From NCBI RefSeq assembly GCF_000016645.1, contig NC_009441.1:5270001-5334000 (forward strand): a stretch of DNA of 64,000 bases. The letters are read 5' to 3'. The notes under the pieces are model-generated. The model did not search any database. It was not told where the DNA came from and saw only the letters and a list, made by a program, of their open reading frames with translations. The stretch is from Flavobacterium johnsoniae UW101 (GTDB taxonomy: Bacteria > Bacteroidota > Bacteroidia > Flavobacteriales > Flavobacteriaceae). Below, in pieces: positions 54,649-63,350 of the stretch. The translations under genes and the position numbers were made by a program. Each line of letters starts with the position of its first letter. The first letter of the stretch is position 1.

Positions 54649-55803
54649 CTATTTCAGCCTGAAAATCAGCCTCTGGATAATCATAAGCCAGATTGCAGTA
54701 AGCATCATAGTTGAAGTAATTACAGCCAGTGTTATTTGATACGTATAATTTTCTACTAATTTTAAAGAAGCTGCCATGGTCATTAAAATAAAACTGAATT
54801 CCCCTATCTGCGATAAGAGTGCCCCCGCATATAAACTGTCTCGCCAGGAGTTCTTGGTCAGTTTAAAAAGGATGGTATTGATCAGGCTGTTTATAAAGAG
54901 TACTGAAAATGAAATCAATATAACTGTACCTTTATTTTGAATAAAAAAATTAATATCCAACTGCAGTCCTACAGCTAAGAAAAAGAAAGCCATAAAAAAT
55001 ACCCTGAAAGGAATAAGGGAACTCCCCAGCCAGCGGGTTGCCTTATCATGCCCGATTAATATTCCTGAAGCAAAAGCACCAAAGGCGGTAGACAAGCCAA
55101 ACCATCCGCTGATCCAGGCCATTGTGAAACAGATGCTGAAGCCGATAAAAACCTGCAGTTCATGGTCAGCAGCAATCTCTTTGCGCATCGGAATTTTAAA
55201 AAGTTTTTTAGTCAGAGCCCCTTTCAAAAAAAGAATCATCAGTACGCCTCCTGCACATACTTTTATCAATTGAACTGCTGATACGGCGGCGCCTGACATA
55301 AAATTCAAAGCCAGCATCATAGGTATAACCAATATATCCTGCATTAATAATACACCGCAGGTAATCATGCCGAGCTGACTTTTAATTTGGCCTGTTCTGG
55401 CCAGATACTGAAATACAATAGCCGAACTGCTGATGCTGATTGTAAAAGCAGTCAACACAATTGTTGTAATTTCCCATCCCGCATATGATCCTACAAAATA
55501 CATGCAGATAAAACTAAGCACGACCTGAACAACTGAAATCAACAGCGGCTTGTAAAAATTACGCGTGAGATATTGAAGGTCAATCTCGCTTCCAATGGAA
55601 AACATCATAATAATAATCCCTATCTCACCAAGTTCTGATATAACATCAGGTTTGTGGATAATATTAAATACCTGAGGACCTAAAAGCACGCCGGCCGCTA
55701 TGTAGGCGATAAAGTAAGGCTGCTTTAACCGCCGAAGCAATAAAATCAGCAATAAGACAATAAGGGAAAGCACAGCGATCCCCGAGAATAATTGTGAGAG
55801 CAT
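54649..55803 (-). CDS. CPA2-family cation:proton antiporter
   Basis: 384 residues with about 11-12 membrane segments and no C-terminal RCK/KTN domain. The core sequence FGLSTAFGAFASGILIGHDK (about residues 231-250) and SQIGEFSFILMTMAASL (about 336-352) are typical of KefB/GerN-type exchangers. It moves Na+ or K+ against protons across the inner membrane. The soluble regulatory half of KefB is missing, so gating must differ. It is the sole gene of its transcript, 70 bp beyond hsp20 on the same strand. Confidence 0.9.
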   Translation of the reverse strand: MLSQLFSGIAVLSLIVLLLILLLRRLKQPYFIAYIAAGVLLGPQVFNIIHKPDVISELGEIGIIIMMFSIGSEIDLQYLTRNFYKPLLISVVQVVLSFICMYFVGSYAGWEITTIVLTAFTISISSSAIVFQYLARTGQIKSQLGMITCGVLLMQDILVIPMMLALNFMSGAAVSAVQLIKVCAGGVLMILFLKGALTKKLFKIPMRKEIAADHELQVFIGFSICFTMAWISGWFGLSTAFGAFASGILIGHDKATRWLGSSLIPFRVFFMAFFFLAVGLQLDINFFIQNKGTVILISFSVLFINSLINTILFKLTKNSWRDSLYAGALLSQIGEFSFILMTMAASLKLVENYTYQITLAVITSTMMLTAIWLMIIQRLIFRLK

Positions 55804-55872
55804 ATTTTTAAATTATTATCAAGAAAGCTGCCTTTATAGGGCAGCTTTCAATAAAAAAATTGATAAAAGTTT

Positions 55873-56325
55873 TTAAGAAATCTCTATCATCCTTGGTGAT
55901 TTTTGTCTGGCCTGTTCCAGTTTTGGAATCGACAGCAGTAAAATTCCATTTTCGTAACGGGCACGAATTCTATCTTCGTCCACTACATTTTTAGGCAGTA
56001 TAAAACTTCTCTGGAAAGACTGGTAGCTGAACTCTCTGCGGGTGTAATTTTCTTCCTCTTTATTTACATGTTCCTGTTTAGACGAAGAAATAAGCAGCTG
56101 TCCATTATCAAGGGTAACCTTGAAGTCATCCTTGCTCATACCGGGAGCGGCAACCTCCACTTCATAATTCTCATCAGTTTCCTTAATATTCACTGAAGGC
56201 AGTGTGGTGCTTGTGGTTGAAAAATTGTTGTTTTCCCAATTGAAAAGATCGCGGCCAAAAACATCATCAAAAAACAAGCGTTGGAAAGCCGGCACATGGC
56301 TTCCGTTTCTTTTAATAAGATTCAT
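55873..56325 (-). CDS. Small heat-shock protein (Hsp20/alpha-crystallin family)
   Basis: 150 residues. The alpha-crystallin domain spans about 45-140 (YEVEVAAPGMSKDDFKVTL, FILPKNVVDEDRIRARYENG, then ILLLSIPK). It holds unfolding proteins as an oligomeric chaperone. The region upstream on the minus strand contains a CTTGTGCGCACC and a TTGTGCAAG that look like related half-sites, possibly a regulator site. It is upstream of the CPA2 antiporter on the same strand and may be co-transcribed. Confidence 0.93.
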   Translation of the reverse strand: MNLIKRNGSHVPAFQRLFFDDVFGRDLFNWENNNFSTTSTTLPSVNIKETDENYEVEVAAPGMSKDDFKVTLDNGQLLISSSKQEHVNKEEENYTRREFSYQSFQRSFILPKNVVDEDRIRARYENGILLLSIPKLEQARQKSPRMIEIS

Positions 56326-56530
56326 AACAGTAATTTTTAAAATTGTTATACAATAAATTTTTGAACTTGCACAAAGGTGCGCACAAGGAAAAAAACAAAT
56401 AATATGCCAGGGGATAATTCTGACATTTTTTCATTATTCACTATGAAAAAATGTCATTTTAATCTACGATGAATGCCCTTTTTTCTCACTGCTTATTTTC
56501 AATATTCAGAGAATCTGATGTCCTTGCTTT

Positions 56531-57150
56531 TTACGATCCTAATTTAATAGTTTCAGGAAAAAATGTCACCTCGCCTGTAGTAATGTCGTGTGATCCTCCA
56601 GCAATTCGAATTTCTCCATTTTCAATCATTTCTTTCAATATTGGACTGCGCTGCATTATCGATGAAACAGTACGTTTAATATTAATAACAGACACATTCT
56701 CTACAAAAGCAGCATTGCACGAACTGCGGTTTTCTTATGTATGGGTTTCATCATCAGCTTCCGGTCTTATTTTGGTCAGCAGCGATGTAAGGTTACCCCA
56801 TTTCAAGATGGTCGCAGGCACCTTTTACAGCTCCGCATTTTGTATGGCCTAATACTGCAATTATTTTTGAACCTGCCGCTTTACAGCCAAACTCATGCTC
56901 CCTAAAATGTCCTCATTGATAATGTTTCCCGCGATTGCGCACACTGAAAATATCGCCAAGTCCCCGGCCGAAAATTAATTCGGCAGAAGTCCGGATGTCA
57001 ATACGGCTTAGAATCACAGCAAAAGGATGCTGTCCTATGAAGTTTCATTGGCCTGCTGCATAAGATTACGGTTTATTTTAAGATTGCTTACAAATCTCTG
57101 GCTCCTTTCTTTTAAAAGCTCTAAAGCCTTATAAACGACAAATTACCATT
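56531..57150 (-). pseudogene. Beta-carbonic anhydrase, degraded
   Basis: Reading the minus strand and shifting frames gives a carbonic anhydrase: KALELLKERSQRFVSNLKIN, LIFGRGLGDIFSV, AGNIINEDILGSMSLAVKRQ-like region, CKAAGSKIIAVLGHTKCGAV, SSCNAAFVENVSVINIKRTV and GGSHDITTGEVTFF up to a stop at 56531. At least four lesions break it: shifts near 57050 (TAG), 56940 (extra A) and 56812 (extra G), and a TAA near 56740. In addition the first zinc ligand motif CxDxR reads RIDIR, the Cys being replaced by Arg. The second ligand pair (GHTKCG) remains. The 5' boundary is uncertain. The gene is dead. Confidence 0.85.
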
Positions 57151-57227
57151 AATTTCCGCTGCTTTAAAATCTATCTTTACTCTTTATTCTAATACTTAGT
57201 TTTGAAATTTAGACATCGCTAATCTAA

Positions 57228-58241
57228 TTAAAATCTAAAATTCTTCAGATATGGCTCCCCGGCAACATGCTCTTCTTTGATATTAATGAAAAATTCTTTG
57301 CCTGCTGATTCTACATATGAGATTCCCTTAATAAAATATGACATTGAATCATATTTTATGGGAATTATTATTTCATTTTTCAGGTTAATTACACCTCTTT
57401 TATTATTGATAATCACTATGGCATAACCATCAAAAAATCCGGAAACCGCATCATATTGCAAGGGAATGATTTCTTTTCCCCTTTTATCAATACAGCCGGA
57501 TTTGCTATTTAATTTTACTACTGCAAGGTTTTCCTGGAAACTACCAATGCATTCATATTTTGCCGCTGCGATTTCTTTACCAAAGTGATCAATAAGACCT
57601 ATTTTTTTTTGTGCAGTCACTTGAGCTGCCCCATCCTTATAAGGGGCTATATTGTCATACTTCAGCGGAACTGTTTCTTGCCCAGTTTCCGATACAATTC
57701 CTTGTTTTCCGTTAAGCTCCACTATAAAACTGTTTATTGCTTTATTATTGCTCCATATAATTTTATCATATTTTGCCTTTACAATTTCAACACCTGAAGT
57801 GTTTATTACACCAAGTTTTGAAATTAAGCTTACAACTGCAAATCCATTTTCATAATTGCCAATACGATGATATTTAGCCGGCACAATTTCTTCTCCATTA
57901 TCTTTAACCACTCCCCACTGATAAATCTGCGTTCCATTTATATGATTAATAAAAATAGCCAGACCTTGATTAAATTCATATATTGCCCAATATTTCGGAT
58001 GAATAATTTCTCTGCCGGTCTCATCAATGTATCCTTGCTTTTTATTTAGCGTGATCTGCGCTTTTCCATCCCTGAAAACACCAATAAAATCGTATTGGGG
58101 CTTTACTGCAATGCGGCCATTGTTTTTCACTCCCCACTTATCTGATTTTAAATCATAATAAGGAGTCTGGGCGTCCGATGGAAGATATAAAAGTGAAAAC
58201 AAACCAATCAGAAAATACTTTTTATTAAATAATTTATCCAT
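57228..58241 (-). CDS. WG-repeat protein, exported
   Basis: 337 residues. An N-terminal signal (FLIGLFSLLYLPSDAQ) indicates export. About eight WG-type repeats follow, each near 38 residues with a pattern like KWGVKNNGRIAVKPQYDFIG or KLGVINTSGVEIVKAKYDKI. Such repeats form beta-rich binding surfaces; the partner is unknown. It is a single minus-strand gene. No enzyme domain is attached. Confidence 0.88.
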   Translation of the reverse strand: MDKLFNKKYFLIGLFSLLYLPSDAQTPYYDLKSDKWGVKNNGRIAVKPQYDFIGVFRDGKAQITLNKKQGYIDETGREIIHPKYWAIYEFNQGLAIFINHINGTQIYQWGVVKDNGEEIVPAKYHRIGNYENGFAVVSLISKLGVINTSGVEIVKAKYDKIIWSNNKAINSFIVELNGKQGIVSETGQETVPLKYDNIAPYKDGAAQVTAQKKIGLIDHFGKEIAAAKYECIGSFQENLAVVKLNSKSGCIDKRGKEIIPLQYDAVSGFFDGYAIVIINNKRGVINLKNEIIIPIKYDSMSYFIKGISYVESAGKEFFINIKEEHVAGEPYLKNFRF

Positions 58242-58356
58242 CCTTTTTTTTTGTAATTGCTTTTTACTGCTGTGCTTTATTATTATAATATTTTGTTTTT
58301 TTTACATATTTGTTAAATCTGCTGCCCTCCCTGCTTATCAGCATATATGTTTCTGG

Positions 58357-59487
58357 TCATATAAGGGTCAGCAGACAGCCCATTAACGAACCGCCTAAAA
58401 CTACAAAAGCACTATTTAATTTCTTGTATCCAAATGCAATTGCCAGACTTAAAACTGCGATTAAAATTGTCCGCCAGTCGGTAATCGCTTCTTTTCCCAT
58501 ATCAAAACAAACTGCAGCAATTATTGCTACTGATGCCACATTTACCGCGTCCAAAAATACTGCAAATAGTTGTGAGTTTCGCATTCTCTTTACCATTGGA
58601 TTTAACAATGCCACAAATATAAAAGAAGGTAAAAATATGGCAATTGTCGAAACCGCTGCTCCTGTGAAACCGTTGATTTGATAACCTATAAAAGTTACTG
58701 AAGAAAAAACGGGTCCAGGTGTGAATTGCCCTGCTGCAATTGCGTCAATCAATTGCTGGCGTGTTAAAAGCCCTGTTGAAACTAATTCTGTGTCAAGAAA
58801 AGCAAACAAAACATAACCGCTTCCGTAAAGTACAGCCCCAATTTTTAGAAAAATAAAAAACAGATTTGCACTGCCGGGTGCCAGAATTGCCGGGTGCGTG
58901 ATCTGCACTAGAGACAAAGGAACAAAACCTTTGATATTGCTTTGCTTTCTGTCTCGCATATAAGTCAGCAGCAAAGCAAAAAATCCAGCACCAAACATCA
59001 AATATATTTCACTGAAGCCGGAGAGTGAACCCGACAAAACAAGCAGTCCGATGAGTACCAGTTCTGCTGATTTCAGCGCTTTTTTTGCCAATGGAAAAAC
59101 CGCACCAACAATAACAGCAATAACGGCCGGTTTTATTCCATAAATAAAAGGCTGTGCTTCCGGGATTTGTCCGTGCTGCTTATAGAAGTAAGCAAAAATT
59201 CCCATAATAAAAACGGCTGGCAAAATAAAACAAAGCCCTGCGATCATCAAACCTTTCCAGCCTCCTTTTTCGTGGCCGATATGGACTGCCATTTCCGTGC
59301 TATTGGGCCCTGGAATCAGGTTTACTGCACCAATTAAGTCCAAAAAATGCTGTTCGGTCAGCCATTTCCTTTTTCTAACCACTTCATCCTGCATCATGGC
59401 AATATGTGCAGCAGGGCCGCCAAAACCAATAATGCCAAGTTTTAGAAAAACTTTTGCGATCTCTTTTAAATCTGCTTTAGTCTCCAT
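58357..59487 (-). CDS. chrA: Chromate transporter, two-domain ChrA
   Basis: 376 residues. Two CHR domains are visible: the first has GIIGFGGPAAHIAMMQDEVV (about residues 17-36) and a PGPNSTEMAVHIG box (about 56-68), the second GSGYVLFAFLDTELV (about 220-234) and FTPGPVFSSVTFIGYQ (about 252-267). It exports chromate, or in some cases related oxyanions, from the cytosol. The ATG overlaps the end of a DoxX-type gene upstream (59477), so they belonged to one operon. The upstream gene is broken. Confidence 0.92.
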   Translation of the reverse strand: METKADLKEIAKVFLKLGIIGFGGPAAHIAMMQDEVVRKRKWLTEQHFLDLIGAVNLIPGPNSTEMAVHIGHEKGGWKGLMIAGLCFILPAVFIMGIFAYFYKQHGQIPEAQPFIYGIKPAVIAVIVGAVFPLAKKALKSAELVLIGLLVLSGSLSGFSEIYLMFGAGFFALLLTYMRDRKQSNIKGFVPLSLVQITHPAILAPGSANLFFIFLKIGAVLYGSGYVLFAFLDTELVSTGLLTRQQLIDAIAAGQFTPGPVFSSVTFIGYQINGFTGAAVSTIAIFLPSFIFVALLNPMVKRMRNSQLFAVFLDAVNVASVAIIAAVCFDMGKEAITDWRTILIAVLSLAIAFGYKKLNSAFVVLGGSLMGCLLTLI

Positions 59488-59912
59488 TTTTCGTTAAAAT
59501 ATTGTCCACCGACCCATACCCTGCGCCTTTAATCGATAAAAAATGCTTCCCAAAAGCATTACAGTCCGTTCTGCTTCCATGCATCATTTCCCAAAACCCT
59601 TTTTGGGCCAAAACTTCCGATTTGGCTGTCGCAGCTGCAGCAAGCATAATAATGATAGGTGGAATACTTGCCGGTCTTGTCAAAAGCCCAAAGAGAATCA
59701 ACGCTCCGAAAACTATTTCAAATGTGCCGACAAAATTACCTAAAAAAATCAGGCAAAGGCAGACCCTTTTTTTTAAATCGTCCTGATCCATTTGTCTCAG
59801 CAAATAAAAATTTCTGAATTCCTTCTAAAAGAAATACAGATCCAACCATCAGCCTGATTAAGATTGCTGCTTTTAAATTATCAGTATTTATACTCTTTTT
59901 TTATATTTTCAT
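59477..59912 (-). pseudogene. DoxX-family membrane protein, frameshifted
   Basis: The N-terminal frame reads LIRLMVGSVFLLEGIQKFLF and GRFKKKGLPLPDF, typical of DoxX. At about 59740 a run of seven T (minus strand) should be six, and the rest (GNFVGTFEIVFGALILFGLL and RPASIPPIIIMLAA) lies in another frame. A further pair of shifts garbles the usual MLLGSIFLxIKGAG segment, and a TAA follows the possible ATG at 59912. At least three lesions are present. Its end overlaps the chrA start. DoxX-type genes often accompany chromate transporters or thiol-related genes. Confidence 0.78.
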
Positions 59913-60239
59913 TTTGCCCATTTAATGATTTACAGCGCCGGTAATGGGCTTGTCCCAAACTTTTCCGTTCTTACTATCCCTTTTAGCGGCTATTTATCAT
60001 AAACCAAATAATGCTTACATGGTCAATATCTAAGCTTTTGCAATACTACATAAAAAAGAGATTCTGCAATGGCTGTTTTAGGAGAATTGAAATTTAATTT
60101 TTCATTAGGCTATTAAAAGAGCAATATTTTTTTTTCACTGCTATTTTTGCATCTGCTATTTTTATGCAATGATTACCTAATGCATCTTACACTGCAAAAG
60201 AAAAACATAAAATCTTTTTTCTTTAAATTTTATATCGTA

Positions 60240-60251
60240 ATATTGCAATAT
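60240..60251. promoter_or_regulatory. Candidate ArsR operator
   Basis: ATATTGCAATAT is a perfect 12-bp palindrome, 12 bp before the arsR ATG, within a longer AT-rich symmetric region (TATATCGTAATATTGCAATA). ArsR proteins usually bind such sites and release DNA when As(III) is bound. A TATTTTTG box at 60142-60149 could be the -7 element. Confidence 0.65.
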
Positions 60252-60263
60252 AAATATAAAACG

Positions 60264-60596
60264 ATGGGAGCAACAAAAACAGATCACTTTACAGAAAGCC
60301 AGAATGAGCTGGCTGTTTTATCCAAAGCATTAGGCCATCCTGCGCGTATTGCTATTATGGAATATTTATTAAAAGTGGATGCCTGCATCTGCGGAGATAT
60401 TGTAAACGAACTTCCCCTTTCACAGCCGACAGTTTCACAGCATTTGAAAGAGTTGAAAAATGCAGGGCTCATTAAAGGAAGCATTGAAGGAAACTCGATC
60501 TGCTACTGCATCAACGAGCCTGGTCTGGAAAAGATAAAAGGCTTCTTTGAGCACATATCAGATCATCTGGCAAAAAAGCGAAGCGAATGCTGCTAA
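60264..60596 (+). CDS. arsR: ArsR-family metalloregulator
   Basis: 110 residues from the ATG at 60264; the longer upstream frame from 60147 has no family match. Winged-helix: LSKALGHPARIAIMEYLLKV, DACICGDIVNELPLSQPTVS, then HLKELKNAGLIKGSIEG. The CxC in DACICGD (helix 3 region) is the metal-sensing pair typical of ArsR, and a CC pair closes the protein. It represses this operon until arsenite binds. The palindrome just upstream is its probable site. Confidence 0.92.
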   Translation: MGATKTDHFTESQNELAVLSKALGHPARIAIMEYLLKVDACICGDIVNELPLSQPTVSQHLKELKNAGLIKGSIEGNSICYCINEPGLEKIKGFFEHISDHLAKKRSECC

Positions 60597-60607
60597 TCTA
60601 TAAAAAT

Positions 60608-61093
60608 ATGGAAATCAGAAAACTTTCAGACAAACACTGGGATCAGGTAAAAATAATCTACCAAAAAGGAATAGATACCGGCAATGCCACTTTCCAGACC
60701 AGCGCCCCTTCATGGGAAGACTGGGATCAGTCACATCTTAAGTCCTGCCGAGTTGTGATGCAGGAAGATGGCAAAGTGATTGGTTGGGCTGCCCTTACCC
60801 CTGTTTCTTCACGCTGCGTTTATGCAGGGGTTGCAGAAGTGAGCGTATACATGGATCCCTCACATTCAGGAAAAGGAATCGGGCTTACCCTTTTAAATGA
60901 ACTTGTCAGGCAGAGCGAAGCAGAAGGTATCTGGACGCTTCAGGCAGGGATCTTTCCTGAGAATACAGCAAGCCTGCGAATTCATGAAAAAGCAGGCTTC
61001 AGGATACTTGGAACAAGGGAGAAAATCGGAAAACAAAATGGTATCTGGAGAGATACTGCGCTTCTTGAAAGAAGAAGCTCCGTTATTATTTAA
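60608..61093 (+). CDS. GNAT acetyltransferase, ArsN-like
   Basis: 161 residues from the ATG at 60608, 11 bp after arsR. The GNAT acetyl-CoA loop is VSVYMDPSHSGKGIGLTLLN (about residues 85-104), and LQAGIFPENTASLRIHEKAG (about 115-134) is typical of phosphinothricin-type N-acetyltransferases. In arsenic operons this family (ArsN1) acetylates arsinothricin, an arsenic antibiotic, and protects the cell. The context of arsR, arsC and acr3 supports that, but phosphinothricin or a similar compound may be the real substrate. Confidence 0.85.
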   Translation: MEIRKLSDKHWDQVKIIYQKGIDTGNATFQTSAPSWEDWDQSHLKSCRVVMQEDGKVIGWAALTPVSSRCVYAGVAEVSVYMDPSHSGKGIGLTLLNELVRQSEAEGIWTLQAGIFPENTASLRIHEKAGFRILGTREKIGKQNGIWRDTALLERRSSVII

Positions 61094-61126
61094 TAAAAAA
61101 TATAGTTGAACTAAATATGAAAAATT

Positions 61127-61600
61127 ATGAAACTTTCAGAAATTAAAGAAGTCCTTAAAACAGTAGAAGCTGTGAATTTTGAACTGCCCAACGGCACATT
61201 TGTACCGGAATATTTTCACGTCACTGAAGTAGGCCTGGTTACCAAAAACTTCATAGACTGCGGAGGAACAGTAAGAAAAGAGACTGTTGTAAATTTCCAG
61301 CTTTGGGATGCCAACGACTACGAGCACAGGCTTAAACCCGGAAAGCTGATCCACATCATTGAGCTTTCAGAAAAAGTATTGGGAATTGAAGACAATGAAA
61401 TTGAAGTGGAGTACCAGAACACTACTATCGGTAAATACGATTTGGATTTTAACGGCAAAAACTTCACTTTACTTAATAAACAGACTGCCTGCCTTGCTCA
61501 GGAGCAGTGCGGTATTCCATCTGATAAGCCAAAAGTAAAATTATCTCAGTTAAATACTGATAATGCTAATTCATGCACTCCGGGCGGAGGATGCTGCTAA
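61127..61600 (+). CDS. DUF6428-family protein
   Basis: 157 residues. It opens MKLSEIKEVLKTVEAVNFEL and has the conserved HVTEVGLVTKNFIDCGGTVR (about 26-45) and VNFQLWDANDYEHRLKPGKL (about 51-70). The C-terminal tail holds cysteines (TACLAQEQCG and CTPGGGCC at the very end), which could bind As(III) or another soft metal. The family recurs in arsenic operons of Bacteroidota, and its function is unknown. It lies 33 bp after the acetyltransferase and 42 bp before arsC. Confidence 0.85.
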   Translation: MKLSEIKEVLKTVEAVNFELPNGTFVPEYFHVTEVGLVTKNFIDCGGTVRKETVVNFQLWDANDYEHRLKPGKLIHIIELSEKVLGIEDNEIEVEYQNTTIGKYDLDFNGKNFTLLNKQTACLAQEQCGIPSDKPKVKLSQLNTDNANSCTPGGGCC

Positions 61601-61642
61601 TCATTAAACAGATAATTAATAAACCTTTACAGCCAAAAAACT

Positions 61643-62257
61643 ATGTTATATTCAGAAATTGAGAATACCGTTAAATCATTTGATTTTAAGCAGATCTCCG
61701 AAGATCGCAAAGCAGTCCTGCAGCCATTAATCGACTTCATTCAGACTAAAGTGGACAGCAAGCTGGAAACCAGACTAAACCTAATCTGCACACATAATTC
61801 CAGAAGAAGCCACCTCTCGCAGGTTTGGGCGCAGACTGCGGCTACCTATTACGGCATCAAAAACGTTTCATGCTATTCAGGGGGAACAGAGGCTACTGCC
61901 CTTTTCCCGATGGCAGCGGAGGCTTTGAAGGATTCAGGATTTAAGATTAAAACGCTTTCAGAGGGATCAAACCCGGTTTATTCCATAAAATATTCAGCTG
62001 ATGAACTTCCTGTCATCGGTTTTTCCAAAACCTATGATGATGATTTCAATCCTGAAAGCGGATTCGCAGCAATAATGACCTGCTCGCAGGCTGACGGAGG
62101 ATGCCCGTTTATAGCAGGCGCAGAGAAAAGAATCCCGATCACTTTTGATGATCCAAAAATTTCTGACGGAACGCCTCAGCAGAAGGAAACTTATCTGGAG
62201 CGAAGCCTGCAGATAGGAACTGAAATGTTTTACGTATTCTCACAAATAAAAAAATAA
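61643..62257 (+). CDS. arsC: Arsenate reductase-type low-molecular-weight phosphatase
   Basis: 204 residues. The P-loop CTHNSRRS (about 50-57) is the phosphatase-like active site of this arsenate reductase class. Later [18 protein letters not shown] (about 153-170) supplies extra cysteines for the electron relay. It reduces arsenate to arsenite, which the next gene's product exports. The acr3 ATG follows one base after the stop, so the two are closely coupled. Confidence 0.9.
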   Translation: MLYSEIENTVKSFDFKQISEDRKAVLQPLIDFIQTKVDSKLETRLNLICTHNSRRSHLSQVWAQTAATYYGIKNVSCYSGGTEATALFPMAAEALKDSGFKIKTLSEGSNPVYSIKYSADELPVIGFSKTYDDDFNPESGFAAIMTCSQADGGCPFIAGAEKRIPITFDDPKISDGTPQQKETYLERSLQIGTEMFYVFSQIKK

Positions 62258-62258
62258 A

Positions 62259-63344
62259 ATGTCAGCAAATAATTGTGCACCAGCCGTCGGACGCAAAAAG
62301 TTAAGCTTCCTTGACCGCTTCTTAACCCTTTGGATTTTCCTTGCTATGGCTATAGGCGTGGCAATAGGATACTTTATTCCTTCAAGCGGAGGTTTCATCA
62401 ATTCATTCTCCAGCGGAACAACAAACATTCCATTGGCAATAGGACTTATCCTGATGATGTATCCGCCTCTGGCAAAAGTAAAATACGAGCAGATGGGTCA
62501 GGTTTTCAAAAACACTAAAGTCTTAGGCGCTTCTTTATTCCTGAACTGGATCGTAGGCCCTGTCTTAATGTTTTTATTGGCGCTCCTGTTTTTGAACGGA
62601 TATCCTGAATACATGATTGGAGTGATCCTGATCGGTCTGGCACGCTGTATCGCAATGGTTGTGGTATGGAACGATCTGGCAGACGGAAACCGTGAGTATG
62701 CAGCAGGACTTATCGCACTTAACAGTATTTTTCAGGTGCTGCTTTATAGCGTATATGCATACATTTTTATAACCATTCTACCTCCCTATTTTGGATATGA
62801 TGGCTTCGAAGTCAATATCAGCATTTCACAGATTGCCGAGAGCGTCGGTATCTATTTAGGTATTCCATTTGCTCTGGGAATCATAAGCCGTTATGCTTTG
62901 ATAGCCTTAAAAGGTTCTGAATGGTTTGAGAATAAGTACGTGCCGTTTATCTCGCCAATTACACTTATTTCGTTGCTCTTTACAATTATTGTAATGTTTA
63001 GCCTGAAAGGGGAACTTATTATTCAGATCCCTATGGATGTCGTGCGTATTGCAATACCGCTTGTGATTTACTTTACTTTAATGTTTATCATCAGTTTTTT
63101 CACTGGAAAATATTTTGGGGCTGACTATTCAAAGGCTACATCTATAGCTTTTACAGCCACCGGAAATAATTTTGAACTTGCCATTGCCGTGGCAATCGGC
63201 GTGTTTGGAATAAACAGCGGCCAGGCATTTGCAGGTGTTATAGGTCCTTTGGTAGAAGTACCTGCTCTTATAGCATTAGTAAACCTTGCATTCTGGTTCA
63301 GAAAGAAGTATTTCACAAAACAGGTATCTGCAGAAACTGCTTAA
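62259..63344 (+). CDS. arsB: Acr3-type arsenite efflux permease
   Basis: 361 residues with ten membrane segments, the Acr3 length. The conserved cysteine region [20 protein letters not shown] (about residues 124-143) and [18 protein letters not shown] follow the family, and the C-terminal [19 protein letters not shown] (about 297-315) carries the essential Glu. It pumps arsenite out of the cell using the proton gradient. It is the main detoxification step of this operon. Acr3 is not homologous to E. coli ArsB; the symbol follows common usage. Confidence 0.93.
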   Translation: MSANNCAPAVGRKKLSFLDRFLTLWIFLAMAIGVAIGYFIPSSGGFINSFSSGTTNIPLAIGLILMMYPPLAKVKYEQMGQVFKNTKVLGASLFLNWIVGPVLMFLLALLFLNGYPEYMIGVILIGLARCIAMVVVWNDLADGNREYAAGLIALNSIFQVLLYSVYAYIFITILPPYFGYDGFEVNISISQIAESVGIYLGIPFALGIISRYALIALKGSEWFENKYVPFISPITLISLLFTIIVMFSLKGELIIQIPMDVVRIAIPLVIYFTLMFIISFFTGKYFGADYSKATSIAFTATGNNFELAIAVAIGVFGINSGQAFAGVIGPLVEVPALIALVNLAFWFRKKYFTKQVSAETA

Positions 63345-63350
63345 AAAAAT

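Noticed and set aside
56469..56852. 127-codon plus-strand gene
   Set aside because: It is the antisense of the carbonic anhydrase pseudogene.
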